The notes: generated from the letters alone by a model not told the origin. A stretch of 64,000 nt of DNA from CALFER01 sp964472395 (GCA_964472395.1 CAYYMM010000003.1:1-64000), one strand, 5' to 3'; counted from the stretch's first letter, positions 41,168 through 50,952 are shown. Translations and numbers: made by a program.

Positions 41168-44100
41168 TCATCCCCTCCCCGCCCGCACCGCGGCGATCAG
41201 CTTCAGGATCAGTTTGCCATACCGTTTCATGAGCGCGGGACCGACGCCCGCCACTCCACCGAGTTCCTCTTCGGTCAGAGGCTGACGCGCGGCCAGCGCA
41301 TCGAGCACCTGGTTGCTGAAGATGCGGAAGGCCGGAACTCCCAGGCGACGCGACTCATCGAGCCTCCATTGCCTGAGTGCCGCATGCACGCTTGCGTCGA
41401 TCCGCACCGCCGCCGTCCGCCGTTCGACTGGCGCTGTGGTCCGGGATCGAGCGGTTCTCGGGTTTCTGCCGGATACCGCGCCGGACGGCAGCGCGGGCGC
41501 GGTCCGGGACGTTTTCGCGGTTTTTCTGCGCTTCGATGCACGCTTCGCGGTCTGCTTTCTTGGGTGCGTCAGTTCGATCCCACCCACATCAGCCTGCGTG
41601 AGTTCGCGTCCGAGCTTCGCCAGAGCGATCCGCTTGTAGTGAATCGTTTCGCCTTCCTTTTCGAAGGTCTGCTCGGAAATGCTCACGATCTGATGTCTCG
41701 ACAGACTGCTCAGAAGCTGTTCCATCTCGTTCCGGACGACGGGATGCGATTCCGAGAGACTCTTGTGGAGTTGTCCCGCGGTGAGACTGCCCTTGCGTCT
41801 GAGTTCACTGACGATGGCCCATATCAGGACTGCCTCGTCCGCATCGGGCGCTCTGCGGGCGGACGCGACCTGGTCCTGCGGCGCACACACATCGCAGACG
41901 CCACAGGGCCCCTCACGGTCGTCCATGTCGCCGAAATGCCGGATCAGCGCCTGCATGCGGCAGCCCGAACCTTCGGCGAACCGGCTCATTTCCTTGAGCT
42001 GAGCCTGGCGGAACGCACGCTGCTCGGCATACGCGAACGTCCAGCCCGCACTGCCGGCCCGGAACCGGTCATCACCCTCGACGATCGCTCCGCTGTGAAT
42101 CCAGAGTTTCTCGATCGCATTGTCGAACACCTCGGCATCGATGCGCGTCGCCGCAAGAATCTCGTCGCGCGTCCGGAACTCCTCACCCAGCGCGGTGAAG
42201 ATGCGCTCGAGAATCGCGGTTTCGGGGTAATTTTTCTGGAAGAGAAAATCCTGAATGCGCTGATCGGCATAGGAATGAAACAGAATCGCGCGCGACGGCA
42301 GCCCGTCCCGCCCCGCCCGGCCGATTTCCTGATAATAGCCCTCGATGCTCCCCGGCAGCGCGGCGTGAATGACGGTGCGGATGTCGGGTTTGTCGATCCC
42401 CATTCCGAAAGCGATGGTCGCGACGATCACATCGAGTCGTCCTTCGAGGAAGGCAGTCTGAACCGCATTCCTCCGGGTGGGCGTCATCCCGGCATGATAG
42501 ACATCCGCGGAAAAATCGCGGTTGAGGTGTTCCGCGAGCCACTCCGCGTTGCGCCGGGTAGCCGCATAGACGATCGCGGGGCGGCGCGAGGGGTCGGAGA
42601 GGATGGCGCGGGCCGCATCGAGACGCTCGTCGACGGGCCTCCCGACAATCTCGACACCGATGTTTGTCCGGCGGAATCCGTGAATGAAACGGCGGGGCGA
42701 CGGCATCCCGAGCAAGGTCACGATGTCGTCCTGAACGCGGGGGGTGGCGGTGGCCGTCATGGCGATCACGGGCGCCGAGCGGAACTCGGGGAGACGTTCG
42801 CCGAGCATCCGGTAGTCCGGGCGGAAATCGTGCCCCCATTGCGAAATGCAGTGCGCTTCGTCGACGACGATGAGGCTCGGCGGGTGCTGCTGCAACCGGT
42901 GGATGAAGCCCTGAAGCGACAGGCGTTCAGGCGCGATGAACAGATACTGCAACTCACCGGATGCGTAGCGATTCATGATCGCATCGTATTCCGATCGTTT
43001 TTTGCCCGAATGCACGGCGTCGGATCTCAGTCCCAGCGCGGCGAGCTTGCCGGATTGATCCTCCATCAGCGCGATCAGAGGGCTGATCACGAGCGCCGAC
43101 CCGCCTCGGATCAGGGCCGGCAACTGGTAGCAGAGCGATTTGCCCATGCCGGTCGGCATCACGAGCAGCGCGTCGGTCCCGCCGATCACGGCCTCGCAGA
43201 CGGCCTTCTGATACGGGCGGAATGCCGGATAACCGAAGTAATGAGACAGAGCGGTTTCCAGTGTCGGGGAGTCCGGAGGTAGGGATGGCGGCGCAGGAGA
43301 CGGTTTTGGTGAGGAAACGGCAAGAGTCACGCTGGGGACGGCCGTTTCGATCGGCAACATGGGCTGCGTGGCGCTCGGGACAACCGCAGCAATCGCAGGC
43401 CGAGGCGCAGCGGCATGCGTGAAAATCCCCCTCACGATGTCCCGCACGTAGGTCTCGATGTCGCTCATGAATCGATCGAACGGTTCGGCGCCCTTTTCCA
43501 TGCGCTTGAGCTTATACTCCCAGTCACCGGTCAGTTCCGGACTCCTGACGGAAGGATGCACCGTTTCGATCAGCCGGATCCCCTTGTCCGTCGCGGAGAG
43601 GCTCTTGCCGTCACGCCGGATGAACTCGCGTTTGATCAGCGTTTCGATGATCGCGGCGCGGGTCGCGGGGGTGCCGAGTCCCCGTTCTCGCATCGCATCG
43701 GAGAGATTCCGGTCATCGAGCGTTTTCCCGGCCGTTTCCATGGCGGTCAGCAGGGTCGCATCGGTGAGTCTCTGCGGAGGTCTCGTTTCCTTCTCGACCG
43801 CTTCGACCTTCAGAATCGACTGCGATTGCCCCTCAACTAAGGAAGACGGGAGCGAGGGCGCCTGATCGGAGTCTTTTCGTGCTTTCAATTCCAGAACTTT
43901 CCAGCCTTCCTGGCGGACCAGCGTTCCGGATGAGTGAAAGCGATCGGTGAGAGGCTCGGAGGCAACGTCACTCGTTGAAATCACATCGGTGATGACGGTC
44001 GTCTCGAGCGCGATGTGGGGCGGCAGCCAGGCGCACAGAAACCGTCGGCAGATCAGGTCATAGAGTTTGAGTTGATCGGCGGTCAGAGTGGCCCGGTCCG

Positions 44101-45301
44101 CCCGGGTCGGAGTCGGGATGATCGCATGATGATCCGACACTTTGGTGTCATCGACGAACCGGTCCGGGATGGGGGGCGCCGGTTCATCGAACGGCCAGTG
44201 CGGGCGGTAGTGCGGAGCGACGACGGCGATCACCGGTTCGAGCGTACGGGCGATATCCGTCGAGAGATGACGCGAGTCGGTGCGGGGATAGCTGATGAGT
44301 TTTTTCCCCTCATACAGTTCCTGGGCGATGTCCAGAGTCTTCTGAGCGCTGAAACCGAACAGACGGTTCGCATGTCGCTGCAGTTCGGACAGGTCATACA
44401 GCAGTGGAGGGGCAAACGTGCGCGTTCGCGACGTCAGGGATGCGACGGTGGCTCGACCGGTTCGGACCCGCGACGCGATGCGCTCGACGAGATCCCGATC
44501 GAAGGGCAGGCGCGAGGCATCCCGGAGCGGGTCCTGAGACGTTCCGGTTCGTTTCCGGCGTTCGGTTTCCGAAAACCAGGTGCCTCGGTATACATCTGTC
44601 GTTCTATCCGCATATAGGATCATTTCGGGACGAAAATCCACGATGATCTCGAAGTATTTTTCAGGCTTGAAGTTCCGGATCGCCAGTTCCCGCTCGACGA
44701 TCATCGCAAGCGTCGGAGTCTGGACACGGCCGACGGACACGAGATCGTTGCCCCGGATCGTGTAGGCGCGGGAGAAGTTCATGCCGACCAGCCAGTCGGC
44801 GCGGCTGCGGGCGTGGGCGGAACGCGCGAGATTGTCATAGTCGGACGAGGGTTTGAGCGTATCGAAACCGCGGCGGATGGCGGCAGGGGTCAGCGATGAG
44901 ATCCAGAGCCGTCGGACGCGTTTTTTGCATTTTGCGGCTTCGTAGATGTACCGGAAGATCAGCTCGCCCTCGCGCCCTGCATCCGTCGCGCAGATGATCT
45001 CGGAGACATCCTTCCGGTTCATGATCTGACGGACGATGTTGAACTGCTGGGCGGTTTTCTCGATGACGACCACCGGCCAGTCCGGCGGGATCATGGGGAG
45101 CGTCGCGCGGGACCAGGTTTTCCACGAGGCGTTGATCTGATGGGGTTCGGGCAGGGTGACGAGATGTCCGATGGCCCAGGTGACGATGTATCCGTTTCCT
45201 TCGAGGGCACCGGATGCTCCATCGAGTTTTTTCGTGGCACCGAGACAATCCGCGATGTCACGGGCGACAGACGGTTTCTCGGCAACGACAGCGACAGGCA
45301 T
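41168..45301 (-). CDS. topB-recQ: Topoisomerase III-RecQ helicase fusion
   Basis: 1377 residues in one frame. Residues 1-630 are a complete type IA topoisomerase III: Toprim Glu8 (VVAEKPSVARDIA) and TDAGREGE (106-113), GRVQTPTL, active-site Tyr338 in LISYPRTDSRHLS, and GLGTPATRA. A Pro/Ala-rich linker spans about 630-680. Residues 680-1210 are RecQ: FRPYQ, Walker A MPTGMGKS (715-722), DEAH (814-817), aromatic-rich loop QWGHDFRPDY, FGMGIDKPD, QEIGRAGRDG, zinc Cys 1114/1133/1136/1139, then an RQC-like winged helix. A basic linker and C-terminal HRDC domain (about 1302-1376) follow. The pair normally decatenates and dissolves recombination intermediates. Confidence 0.96.
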   Translation of the reverse strand: MPVAVVAEKPSVARDIADCLGATKKLDGASGALEGNGYIVTWAIGHLVTLPEPHQINASWKTWSRATLPMIPPDWPVVVIEKTAQQFNIVRQIMNRKDVSEIICATDAGREGELIFRYIYEAAKCKKRVRRLWISSLTPAAIRRGFDTLKPSSDYDNLARSAHARSRADWLVGMNFSRAYTIRGNDLVSVGRVQTPTLAMIVERELAIRNFKPEKYFEIIVDFRPEMILYADRTTDVYRGTWFSETERRKRTGTSQDPLRDASRLPFDRDLVERIASRVRTGRATVASLTSRTRTFAPPLLYDLSELQRHANRLFGFSAQKTLDIAQELYEGKKLISYPRTDSRHLSTDIARTLEPVIAVVAPHYRPHWPFDEPAPPIPDRFVDDTKVSDHHAIIPTPTRADRATLTADQLKLYDLICRRFLCAWLPPHIALETTVITDVISTSDVASEPLTDRFHSSGTLVRQEGWKVLELKARKDSDQAPSLPSSLVEGQSQSILKVEAVEKETRPPQRLTDATLLTAMETAGKTLDDRNLSDAMRERGLGTPATRAAIIETLIKREFIRRDGKSLSATDKGIRLIETVHPSVRSPELTGDWEYKLKRMEKGAEPFDRFMSDIETYVRDIVRGIFTHAAAPRPAIAAVVPSATQPMLPIETAVPSVTLAVSSPKPSPAPPSLPPDSPTLETALSHYFGYPAFRPYQKAVCEAVIGGTDALLVMPTGMGKSLCYQLPALIRGGSALVISPLIALMEDQSGKLAALGLRSDAVHSGKKRSEYDAIMNRYASGELQYLFIAPERLSLQGFIHRLQQHPPSLIVVDEAHCISQWGHDFRPDYRMLGERLPEFRSAPVIAMTATATPRVQDDIVTLLGMPSPRRFIHGFRRTNIGVEIVGRPVDERLDAARAILSDPSRRPAIVYAATRRNAEWLAEHLNRDFSADVYHAGMTPTRRNAVQTAFLEGRLDVIVATIAFGMGIDKPDIRTVIHAALPGSIEGYYQEIGRAGRDGLPSRAILFHSYADQRIQDFLFQKNYPETAILERIFTALGEEFRTRDEILAATRIDAEVFDNAIEKLWIHSGAIVEGDDRFRAGSAGWTFAYAEQRAFRQAQLKEMSRFAEGSGCRMQALIRHFGDMDDREGPCGVCDVCAPQDQVASARRAPDADEAVLIWAIVSELRRKGSLTAGQLHKSLSESHPVVRNEMEQLLSSLSRHQIVSISEQTFEKEGETIHYKRIALAKLGRELTQADVGGIELTHPRKQTAKRASKRRKTAKTSRTAPALPSGAVSGRNPRTARSRTTAPVERRTAAVRIDASVHAALRQWRLDESRRLGVPAFRIFSNQVLDALAARQPLTEEELGGVAGVGPALMKRYGKLILKLIAAVRAGRG

Positions 45302-45335
45302 GTCCGTTACTCCTCACTTCCCGAGATCCACCGGT

Positions 45336-45890
45336 TCAGCGAAGTGCCGCACGGATGAAGTCTCCTTTTGCGCGGGTGTATGCGACGCGTCCGAGATTCC
45401 GGTCGGCCAGTTCCTGCTTCAACTGACCGTATTGCCGTGCGCTTTCGGGATGGGCAATCAGATGATCCCGGAAGGTGAGCCAATCCCATTGCGGAAAGCC
45501 GGCTTCGACCATGTGAATATGGTGTGTGCGGACACCGCTCGGATTGCGTTTGATGAACCAGGCGTAGAAGGGCGGCGTGTCGTCTCCCCAGGATGGGCGC
45601 CAGAAGTAATCGTAGTTCCGGGCCTCGAGAATCGGGGCGATCCGACGGCGCGTATCGTCGAGATCCGTCACCTCGACGAGCAGATCCACGATCGGTTTGG
45701 CGCACAGTCCCGGAACGGCCGTGCTGCCGACATGTTCGATACGGCGGATCAGGTCGCGCGGAAGGCACGCCTCAAGATCGTGTTTTTCGGACAGAAACAT
45801 CTGCGGCCAGGACGGATCGTAGGGGACGATCACGATGGGTTCGGCCAGAACGCGAGCCACCTTATCCTGCAGAGTTTCCGGCTCTTTCAT
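45336..45890 (-). CDS. GrpB/UPF0157 family protein
   Basis: 184 residues from MKEPETLQDKVARVL. GrpB-family signatures: IVIVPYDPSWPQMF, RIEHVGSTAVPGLCAKPIVDLLVEV (a nucleotidyltransferase-like G-S core with D-x-x-V), THHIHMVEAG and FRDHLIAHPESARQYGQLKQEL. The ATG overlaps the DUF169 stop (ATGA). Members are uncharacterised nucleotidyltransferase-fold proteins; some occur fused to kinases. Confidence 0.88.
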   Translation of the reverse strand: MKEPETLQDKVARVLAEPIVIVPYDPSWPQMFLSEKHDLEACLPRDLIRRIEHVGSTAVPGLCAKPIVDLLVEVTDLDDTRRRIAPILEARNYDYFWRPSWGDDTPPFYAWFIKRNPSGVRTHHIHMVEAGFPQWDWLTFRDHLIAHPESARQYGQLKQELADRNLGRVAYTRAKGDFIRAALR

Positions 45891-46651
45891 GCCTCGCGCT
45901 TTCCGGCGTGCGCTTGAATGCGGTCGCGCACCGTGTTCCAGGCATGTGTGGTCAGGAAGGACTCCTCCGCCTGTTCGACCATTTGAACGAATTTGGCCCA
46001 GGGGACAGCGAACGAGAGAACGTCCCGGGCAATCCGGGGGCGGGCTGACACGTCGAACATACCGAGCACCGCACGGGGGCGCTCCCGGCGGCTCTCGAGG
46101 AGGGGATACTGGACGATCGAGGCACACCCCGCGGCGAACGGGGTGATCACAGCCAGGGGATCGGTTTCGTCGAAGTTCGCCCAAGTGAACAGGCCCGCCA
46201 GGACGTCCGGAGTGGCGAAAAAGATGACGGCTGCGGGCGTTTCCCGGGGTGTCAGATGATCCCAGCGTTTGAAGATGATGTACTTTTCCGGCGCTTCCAG
46301 AACCGGGATCTGCTCCATCCATGCCTTCACGTGTTCCGGAGTTCGTTTGTAGCGTTCGCCTTCCAGTTGTCCGGGTATTCCACATGATAGAAATTCTTCG
46401 AAGTGGGGCCGGAGTTTTGTGGTGAATCCCAGAAAGCGGGCACCGCAGCCCAGTGTGCCGAGAGAAAAGCAGCGGGAATGGCCATCGAGGATCGGCTGGA
46501 GATCGCCGATGAAGCAACGCCAGCCGGACGGTTTGGGTGCCGGCTCGACGCCGCCGGGATCGGCGCTGTAGTAAAAGGCAATCGGCAAGGGCGCTCCGGG
46601 GAAATAGGTCGACCAAATCGAATTGAATGTGTTGAATGTTTCCTGATTCAT
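45887..46651 (-). CDS. DUF169 family protein
   Basis: 254 residues. The DUF169 pattern is visible: PGAPLPIAFYYSADP, CFIGDLQPILDGHSRCFSLGTLGCGARFLGF, PEKYIIFKRWDHLTPRETPAAVIFFATPDVLAGLF, FAAGCASIVQYPLLES and FSVPW-like end (SFAVPWAKFVQMVEQAEESFL). The conserved Cys residues suggest a cofactor or metal site. First gene of the operon leading to GrpB and the topoisomerase-RecQ fusion; function unknown. Confidence 0.85.
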   Translation of the reverse strand: MNQETFNTFNSIWSTYFPGAPLPIAFYYSADPGGVEPAPKPSGWRCFIGDLQPILDGHSRCFSLGTLGCGARFLGFTTKLRPHFEEFLSCGIPGQLEGERYKRTPEHVKAWMEQIPVLEAPEKYIIFKRWDHLTPRETPAAVIFFATPDVLAGLFTWANFDETDPLAVITPFAAGCASIVQYPLLESRRERPRAVLGMFDVSARPRIARDVLSFAVPWAKFVQMVEQAEESFLTTHAWNTVRDRIQAHAGKREA

Positions 46652-46791
46652 CGAACACCTCCATTGTTATCGACAGACTCTACAGTCTCATGCGATGGAG
46701 TTCAAGCCGATGGCGGGATTCCGCCGTTTGTTCTATACTTGTGATGAGTGGGATCGGGTCCCCGGACGGACGAGCGAGGGAGGAGACGGAC

Positions 46792-47271
46792 ATGGATTAT
46801 CGGTTGGATGCGAGTTGCGGGTTGTATTGCGGCGCGTGCCCGGTGCTGATTGCCAATAAGAACGGAACTCTGGAGGAAGCGGCGAAGCAGTGGAATGCCA
46901 CACCGGAACAGTTGGTGTGTCACGGGTGCAAGAGCGATGCGGTGTGTTCGTTCTGCACGGAGTGTCATTTCAAGAAATGCTCGAGTGAAAAGGGGATCGA
47001 GTTTTGTTTTGAGTGCGGGGATTTTCCCTGTGAAAAACTGACGGCATTCCGGAACGACGAGTATCCGCATCACTCGATCATCTTCAAGAACCTAGATGAG
47101 ATCCGCACGGTCGGAGTCGCTCACTGGCTCACCCTTCAGAAGGAACGCTGGAGTTGTCTGGAATGTGACACGGAATTCGCGTGGTATTCCGACACGTGCC
47201 GCAAGTGTGGCGCACCCGTTTTCAACAGCAAATCCGAAGAACACACAATCAGCCGATCTTCTGAAAACTGA
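46792..47271 (+). CDS. DUF3795 family Cys-rich protein
   Basis: 159 residues from the ATG after GGAGGAGAC. DUF3795 pattern: CGLYCGACPVLIANK, CHGCKSDAVCSFCTECHFKKC, FCFECGDFPCEKL; about twelve Cys in pairs probably bind zinc or an Fe-S centre. A C-terminal rubredoxin-like knuckle CLEC ... CRKCG follows. A -10-like TATACT (46734-46739) lies upstream in the divergent gap with DUF169. Function unknown. Confidence 0.8.
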   Translation: MDYRLDASCGLYCGACPVLIANKNGTLEEAAKQWNATPEQLVCHGCKSDAVCSFCTECHFKKCSSEKGIEFCFECGDFPCEKLTAFRNDEYPHHSIIFKNLDEIRTVGVAHWLTLQKERWSCLECDTEFAWYSDTCRKCGAPVFNSKSEEHTISRSSEN

Positions 47272-47305
47272 AAACTGAAAACCGGAAACTGCCTTGGTTT
47301 TCAGT
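47266..47305. terminator. Bidirectional terminator-like hairpin and 19-bp border repeat
   Basis: ACTGAAAACC (47274-47283) pairs with GGTTTTCAGT (47296-47305) between two convergent genes. The left arm lies within AACTGAAAACTGAAAACCG (47266-47284), which is repeated exactly at 57323-57341 at the other border of the kelch cluster. Confidence 0.5.
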
Positions 47306-47334
47306 GCGACGTGTTCAGTTTTCAAACAAGATGG

Positions 47335-49584
47335 TTATTCCCAACCGAATTCAGCCGAACCAAACTGCCCGATCAGAATGTGAACGGCGGGATCGACCAG
47401 CGCGGCATAAAACCTGATTCCTTGAGCAGCTCCGACATTGGATGGCCATGAAAACGATGGCAGAACCTCTACATCGGTCACGTCTTCCGGGAATGAAGGA
47501 TACTGAGCCAGGTAGGAATCGAACTCCTGCGTGAATGTCGGACCCCAGAAGTAACTGCCGAACACATCCAGCAACACAAGGAGCGGGAAACCGGTCAGGA
47601 CATCGCCGGTGTTGTTGCAGAAGTGTGCCGTGCAGGTGAATATGTCGCCGGCATGGAAGACTGATTGCGACAGATCCAGCGTGACACCCATCTGATCGCA
47701 GATGTCGGGATTGGAATGACGGTACACGAAGGTTTCGACCGTCACTTCGCCATGACCGCCTCCGAAGATGGTGGTGCACTTCTGCGCGGAATCATAAACC
47801 ATCGCATGTCCGTAATACGGAGCGGCTCGTCCACCTTTAGGCTCGATCAGATACCAATCATACCCGTCCCATTCCCAAGTTTCATCGAAACCGGGTTCCA
47901 GGTTTTGAACGCCGCCGTGCATGACAACACGACAACGACGTTGATCAAATGTTAACCTCAGTTCCTTTCTTCGTGCAGGATTGGTCGTGGCCGGTTCGAT
48001 CCGCGTCCAGTCGACTCCATCGTATTCCCAAGTCTTGTCGTAGTATCCGTTCTCTGCGCACCCTCCGAATAGAACCGCGACGCCTCGACAGCTGTCGAAT
48101 GCCATTCCAAAGCCCCAGAGCCCCGGTGGATGATGATCCGGAAACACCTGATACCATGTGCTCCCATCATACTCCCATGTCTCGTCCTCCCACTCCTGAT
48201 AGGGGGGATCGTTATAGTCGGCAGATACTCCTCCGAACAACATGAGCCTGCCTCGGATGGAATCATAGACCATTGTAGCACTGGATCTCGGACCGGGAAC
48301 GACGGGAGGTGTCAGCTCGTTCCATGTCTGATCTCGAAACACCCACATTTTATCATTGAAATAGGCGGGGCCGTCCCATTTCCTTCCGCCGTACAAAACG
48401 ATCCCATCGTGATCGGCAAAATAGGCCATACAATGACGCGAAACCTGCCCGGGATTGGGTGACAGATTGTAACAGGACCACGTTTGTCCATCCCATAGAT
48501 ACGTATCGGTTGACATGCATGAGGATTCAACTCCTCCGTATAGCACAGTTGTTTGTGATGAGGGATCGTATTCCATGTTGTGTCCGCCGAGATCAGGCGG
48601 ATAATAGGGGTCTGGCGTTACATAGGTCCAGTCCACTCCGTCGTAGAACCAAGTGTCACCAAACAATTCTGGAGTGTGTGATCCACCGAACAGCATTAGT
48701 TGCCGTGATCCGGCATCCCATGTCGCTGCAAAACCTGATCGACCAGATGGTTTATGTGGTGGGTTCATTTCGTGCCATTGAACACCGTCGAATTCCCACG
48801 TGTCATCATAATTTCCGTTGCCGCTGAATAGAACAATCACAGAACGGTCCGGATCGTAAACAATACGTTGCACTATCCGTACGGGTGGTCGAGGAGGACT
48901 TACCTCCGGATTTTCCCACTGCGAACCATCCCAGTACCATAACTCCAATTTCCCATTAAAGTCTAACAGAACTACCACCTTCTCGATATCGGGATTATAG
49001 ATCATCCCAGAAATAAACATCGCCGGAGGCCAAGGATTCGATTTCGGAATTTGATGCCATTCATCCTGATCCCATTCCCAAAGGTCGTCGAGTGCATCCT
49101 CTGAAGTCCCCCCGAAAACACAGATTACATCTCGATTACTGTCATAAGCCAAACTGTAATATGTCCACTTCGAAGGAAGGAAATCGCTCTCGTCGATCAA
49201 AGACCAATCAGAGTAAGTCCATTCCCAAATTTGAAACAAACTATCCGGATATCTACTACCGAGCAGAAGAATTCGATTATGCATGGAATCGAACAATAAA
49301 GCTGGTTCTCCCCAAAAAACATCAGGAATGTGTTCTCTCAATCGAAAATTCCATCTAGTTCCATCCCATTCCCACGTATCACTAAGATGGCTTCCGGAGT
49401 GTCCTCCAAAAAGCAGCACTGTGCCTGTCTCAGGGTTATAGCATATGCTGGAACCGCTTCGTGGAGTCAACGGCTTCCCGATCTGCACCCATTCCATCGA
49501 GGAGGAGATTACATGGTCCGGATGTGCAAAGCACAAACATGAAAGCAAGATGATTAAACCAGTATTGGTTTTTACACTGCTCAT
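47335..49584 (-). CDS. Secreted kelch-repeat protein, copy 1
   Basis: 749 residues from MSSVKTNTGLIILLSCLCFA, a signal peptide, after GGAGG. About ten kelch-type blades with the pattern xxLLFGG ... DTWEWDGxxW and A/S-x-x-YD (ICYNPETGTVLLFGG, MVYDSIRGRLMLFGG, MAFDSCRGVAVLFGG). The C-terminal ~110 residues (CDQMGVTLDLSQSVFHAGDIF ... FYAALVDPAVHILIGQ) are an Ig-like beta domain with a Cys pair; no anchor. It is a paralogue of the genes at 51083 and 54809. Extracellular binding or structural role is likely, ligand unknown. Confidence 0.88.
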   Translation of the reverse strand: MSSVKTNTGLIILLSCLCFAHPDHVISSSMEWVQIGKPLTPRSGSSICYNPETGTVLLFGGHSGSHLSDTWEWDGTRWNFRLREHIPDVFWGEPALLFDSMHNRILLLGSRYPDSLFQIWEWTYSDWSLIDESDFLPSKWTYYSLAYDSNRDVICVFGGTSEDALDDLWEWDQDEWHQIPKSNPWPPAMFISGMIYNPDIEKVVVLLDFNGKLELWYWDGSQWENPEVSPPRPPVRIVQRIVYDPDRSVIVLFSGNGNYDDTWEFDGVQWHEMNPPHKPSGRSGFAATWDAGSRQLMLFGGSHTPELFGDTWFYDGVDWTYVTPDPYYPPDLGGHNMEYDPSSQTTVLYGGVESSCMSTDTYLWDGQTWSCYNLSPNPGQVSRHCMAYFADHDGIVLYGGRKWDGPAYFNDKMWVFRDQTWNELTPPVVPGPRSSATMVYDSIRGRLMLFGGVSADYNDPPYQEWEDETWEYDGSTWYQVFPDHHPPGLWGFGMAFDSCRGVAVLFGGCAENGYYDKTWEYDGVDWTRIEPATTNPARRKELRLTFDQRRCRVVMHGGVQNLEPGFDETWEWDGYDWYLIEPKGGRAAPYYGHAMVYDSAQKCTTIFGGGHGEVTVETFVYRHSNPDICDQMGVTLDLSQSVFHAGDIFTCTAHFCNNTGDVLTGFPLLVLLDVFGSYFWGPTFTQEFDSYLAQYPSFPEDVTDVEVLPSFSWPSNVGAAQGIRFYAALVDPAVHILIGQFGSAEFGWE

Positions 49585-49698
49585 CCCGAACCTCCTCTCT
49601 GCTATAGAGAATAACCCCAACATTTAGTCAGATCAAATCAGAACATGAATGCCGACTGGGAAAAAAGCACGGGCACGGTGACCTCCCGTCCGAACCAT

Positions 49699-49741
49699 GA
49701 TTTGTGCAAATCAAAAGTTTAACTTTCATTTTGCACAAATC
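49699..49741. promoter_or_regulatory. Long inverted repeat upstream of the AAA/DUF4143 gene
   Basis: GATTTGTGCAAA (49699-49710) and TTTGCACAAATC (49730-49741), perfect 12-bp arms with a 19-nt AT-rich spacer, 17 bp before the ATG at 49759. Possible operator or leader hairpin for autoregulation. The preceding 49585-49698 is the shared 5' flank of kelch copy 1. Confidence 0.55.
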
Positions 49742-49758
49742 TGCCGTATTCTCAGATC

Positions 49759-50952
49759 ATGATCAATCGAGATATATCCAAAGAATTGATTCGATCCGCC
49801 ACGGAGTATCCCGTGGTGACCATTCTCGGACCGCGCCAGTCGGGCAAGACCACCCTGACCCGAATGACGTTCCCCAATAAGCCCTATTTTTCTCTTGAGG
49901 ATCCTGATGTCCGGATGGCGGCCGAGGCCGACCCGCGGGGCTTTCTTGCACAAATGGAGAACGGCGGTATTTTGGACGAGGTGCAACGCCTCCCGATTCT
50001 GCTTTCCTATATCCAGGGGATGGTCGACAAAACCACGCAACGCGGTCGTTTCATCCTGACTGGAAGCCATCAACCGCAGCTCCATGAGGCTATCAGCCAG
50101 TCGTTGGCGGGCCGCACGGCCATCTTGGTTCTATGGCCGTTTTCCCTTCGTGAGATTCGCCAGTACGATTCGGTCCGAGACCCCTTCGATTTAATCCATC
50201 AGGGCTTTTTCCCCAGGCTTCACGAGGAGAATCTGGAAGCGCGCCGGTTTTTCAACGGCTACCTGCAGACCTACGTTGAGAGGGATGTCCGCGCCTTGAT
50301 TCAGTTGCGTGATTTATCGCTGTTTCAGAAATTTCTCACCCTTTTGGCCGGACGGGTGGGACATATCGTCAATCTCGCTTCGCTTGGCAATGATGTCGGC
50401 GCTTCCGGAACGACGATCAGAAACTGGCTATCCGTTCTGAAGGCATCCTATGTTGTGTTTGAACTTCCCCCGTTTTTCGAGAATGTTCATAAACGTGTGA
50501 TCAAGTCGCCAAAAATCTATTTCACCGACGTTGGCCTCGCCGCGTTTCTACTCGGCATCCATACATCGGAGCACGTTTCACGTGACCCTTTGCGCGGAAA
50601 TCTTTATGAGAACCTCATCATCGCCGAAATCGTGAAAAGCGCATTGAACCGTGGAATCAGACCTGAGATCTATTTCTTCCGTGATTCCCACGGCAACGAG
50701 ATCGATCTGCTGGTCAAGGAAAAAGGTGTGCTCACGCCGGTTGAGATCAAGTCTGCTGCGACATTTACCACGGATTATCTCCGGCAAATCGAAATGTTTC
50801 GAACACTGGGCATCCGGCGTGTTGCGCCTGGTGCGATCCTTTATAACGGCGAGCAAACATTCAATGTGCGAGGCATCCGTGTCATCAATCCATTCCAGGT
50901 GGAAGACATCTGGCAGACCTTGACCGAATTCCCTGAACAAGAAACCACATGA
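49759..50952 (+). CDS. AAA_14/DUF4143 ATPase
   Basis: 397 residues. Walker A GPRQSGKTT (24-32), Walker B GILDEVQRLP (70-79), sensor ILTGSHQPQL; then the DUF4143 part with a winged helix (NLASLGNDVGASGTTIRNWLSVLKASYVVFELPPF), KIYFTDVGLAAFLLGI and a nuclease-like strand pair FFRDSHGNEIDLLVKEKGVLTPVEIKSA (D ... E-x-K, restriction-fold like). Such proteins are widespread, often mobile, and of unclear function. It sits alone on the opposite strand between kelch copies 1 and 2. Confidence 0.9.
   Translation: MINRDISKELIRSATEYPVVTILGPRQSGKTTLTRMTFPNKPYFSLEDPDVRMAAEADPRGFLAQMENGGILDEVQRLPILLSYIQGMVDKTTQRGRFILTGSHQPQLHEAISQSLAGRTAILVLWPFSLREIRQYDSVRDPFDLIHQGFFPRLHEENLEARRFFNGYLQTYVERDVRALIQLRDLSLFQKFLTLLAGRVGHIVNLASLGNDVGASGTTIRNWLSVLKASYVVFELPPFFENVHKRVIKSPKIYFTDVGLAAFLLGIHTSEHVSRDPLRGNLYENLIIAEIVKSALNRGIRPEIYFFRDSHGNEIDLLVKEKGVLTPVEIKSAATFTTDYLRQIEMFRTLGIRRVAPGAILYNGEQTFNVRGIRVINPFQVEDIWQTLTEFPEQETT

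Noticed and set aside
41369..43282. 637-codon open frame on the plus strand opposite the RecQ part
   Set aside because: Mirror of the strongly supported topoisomerase-RecQ gene; Arg/His-rich composition and no domain. Same reasoning for long antisense frames at 22772-24097, 32860-33816, 35035-36474 and 13708-14547.
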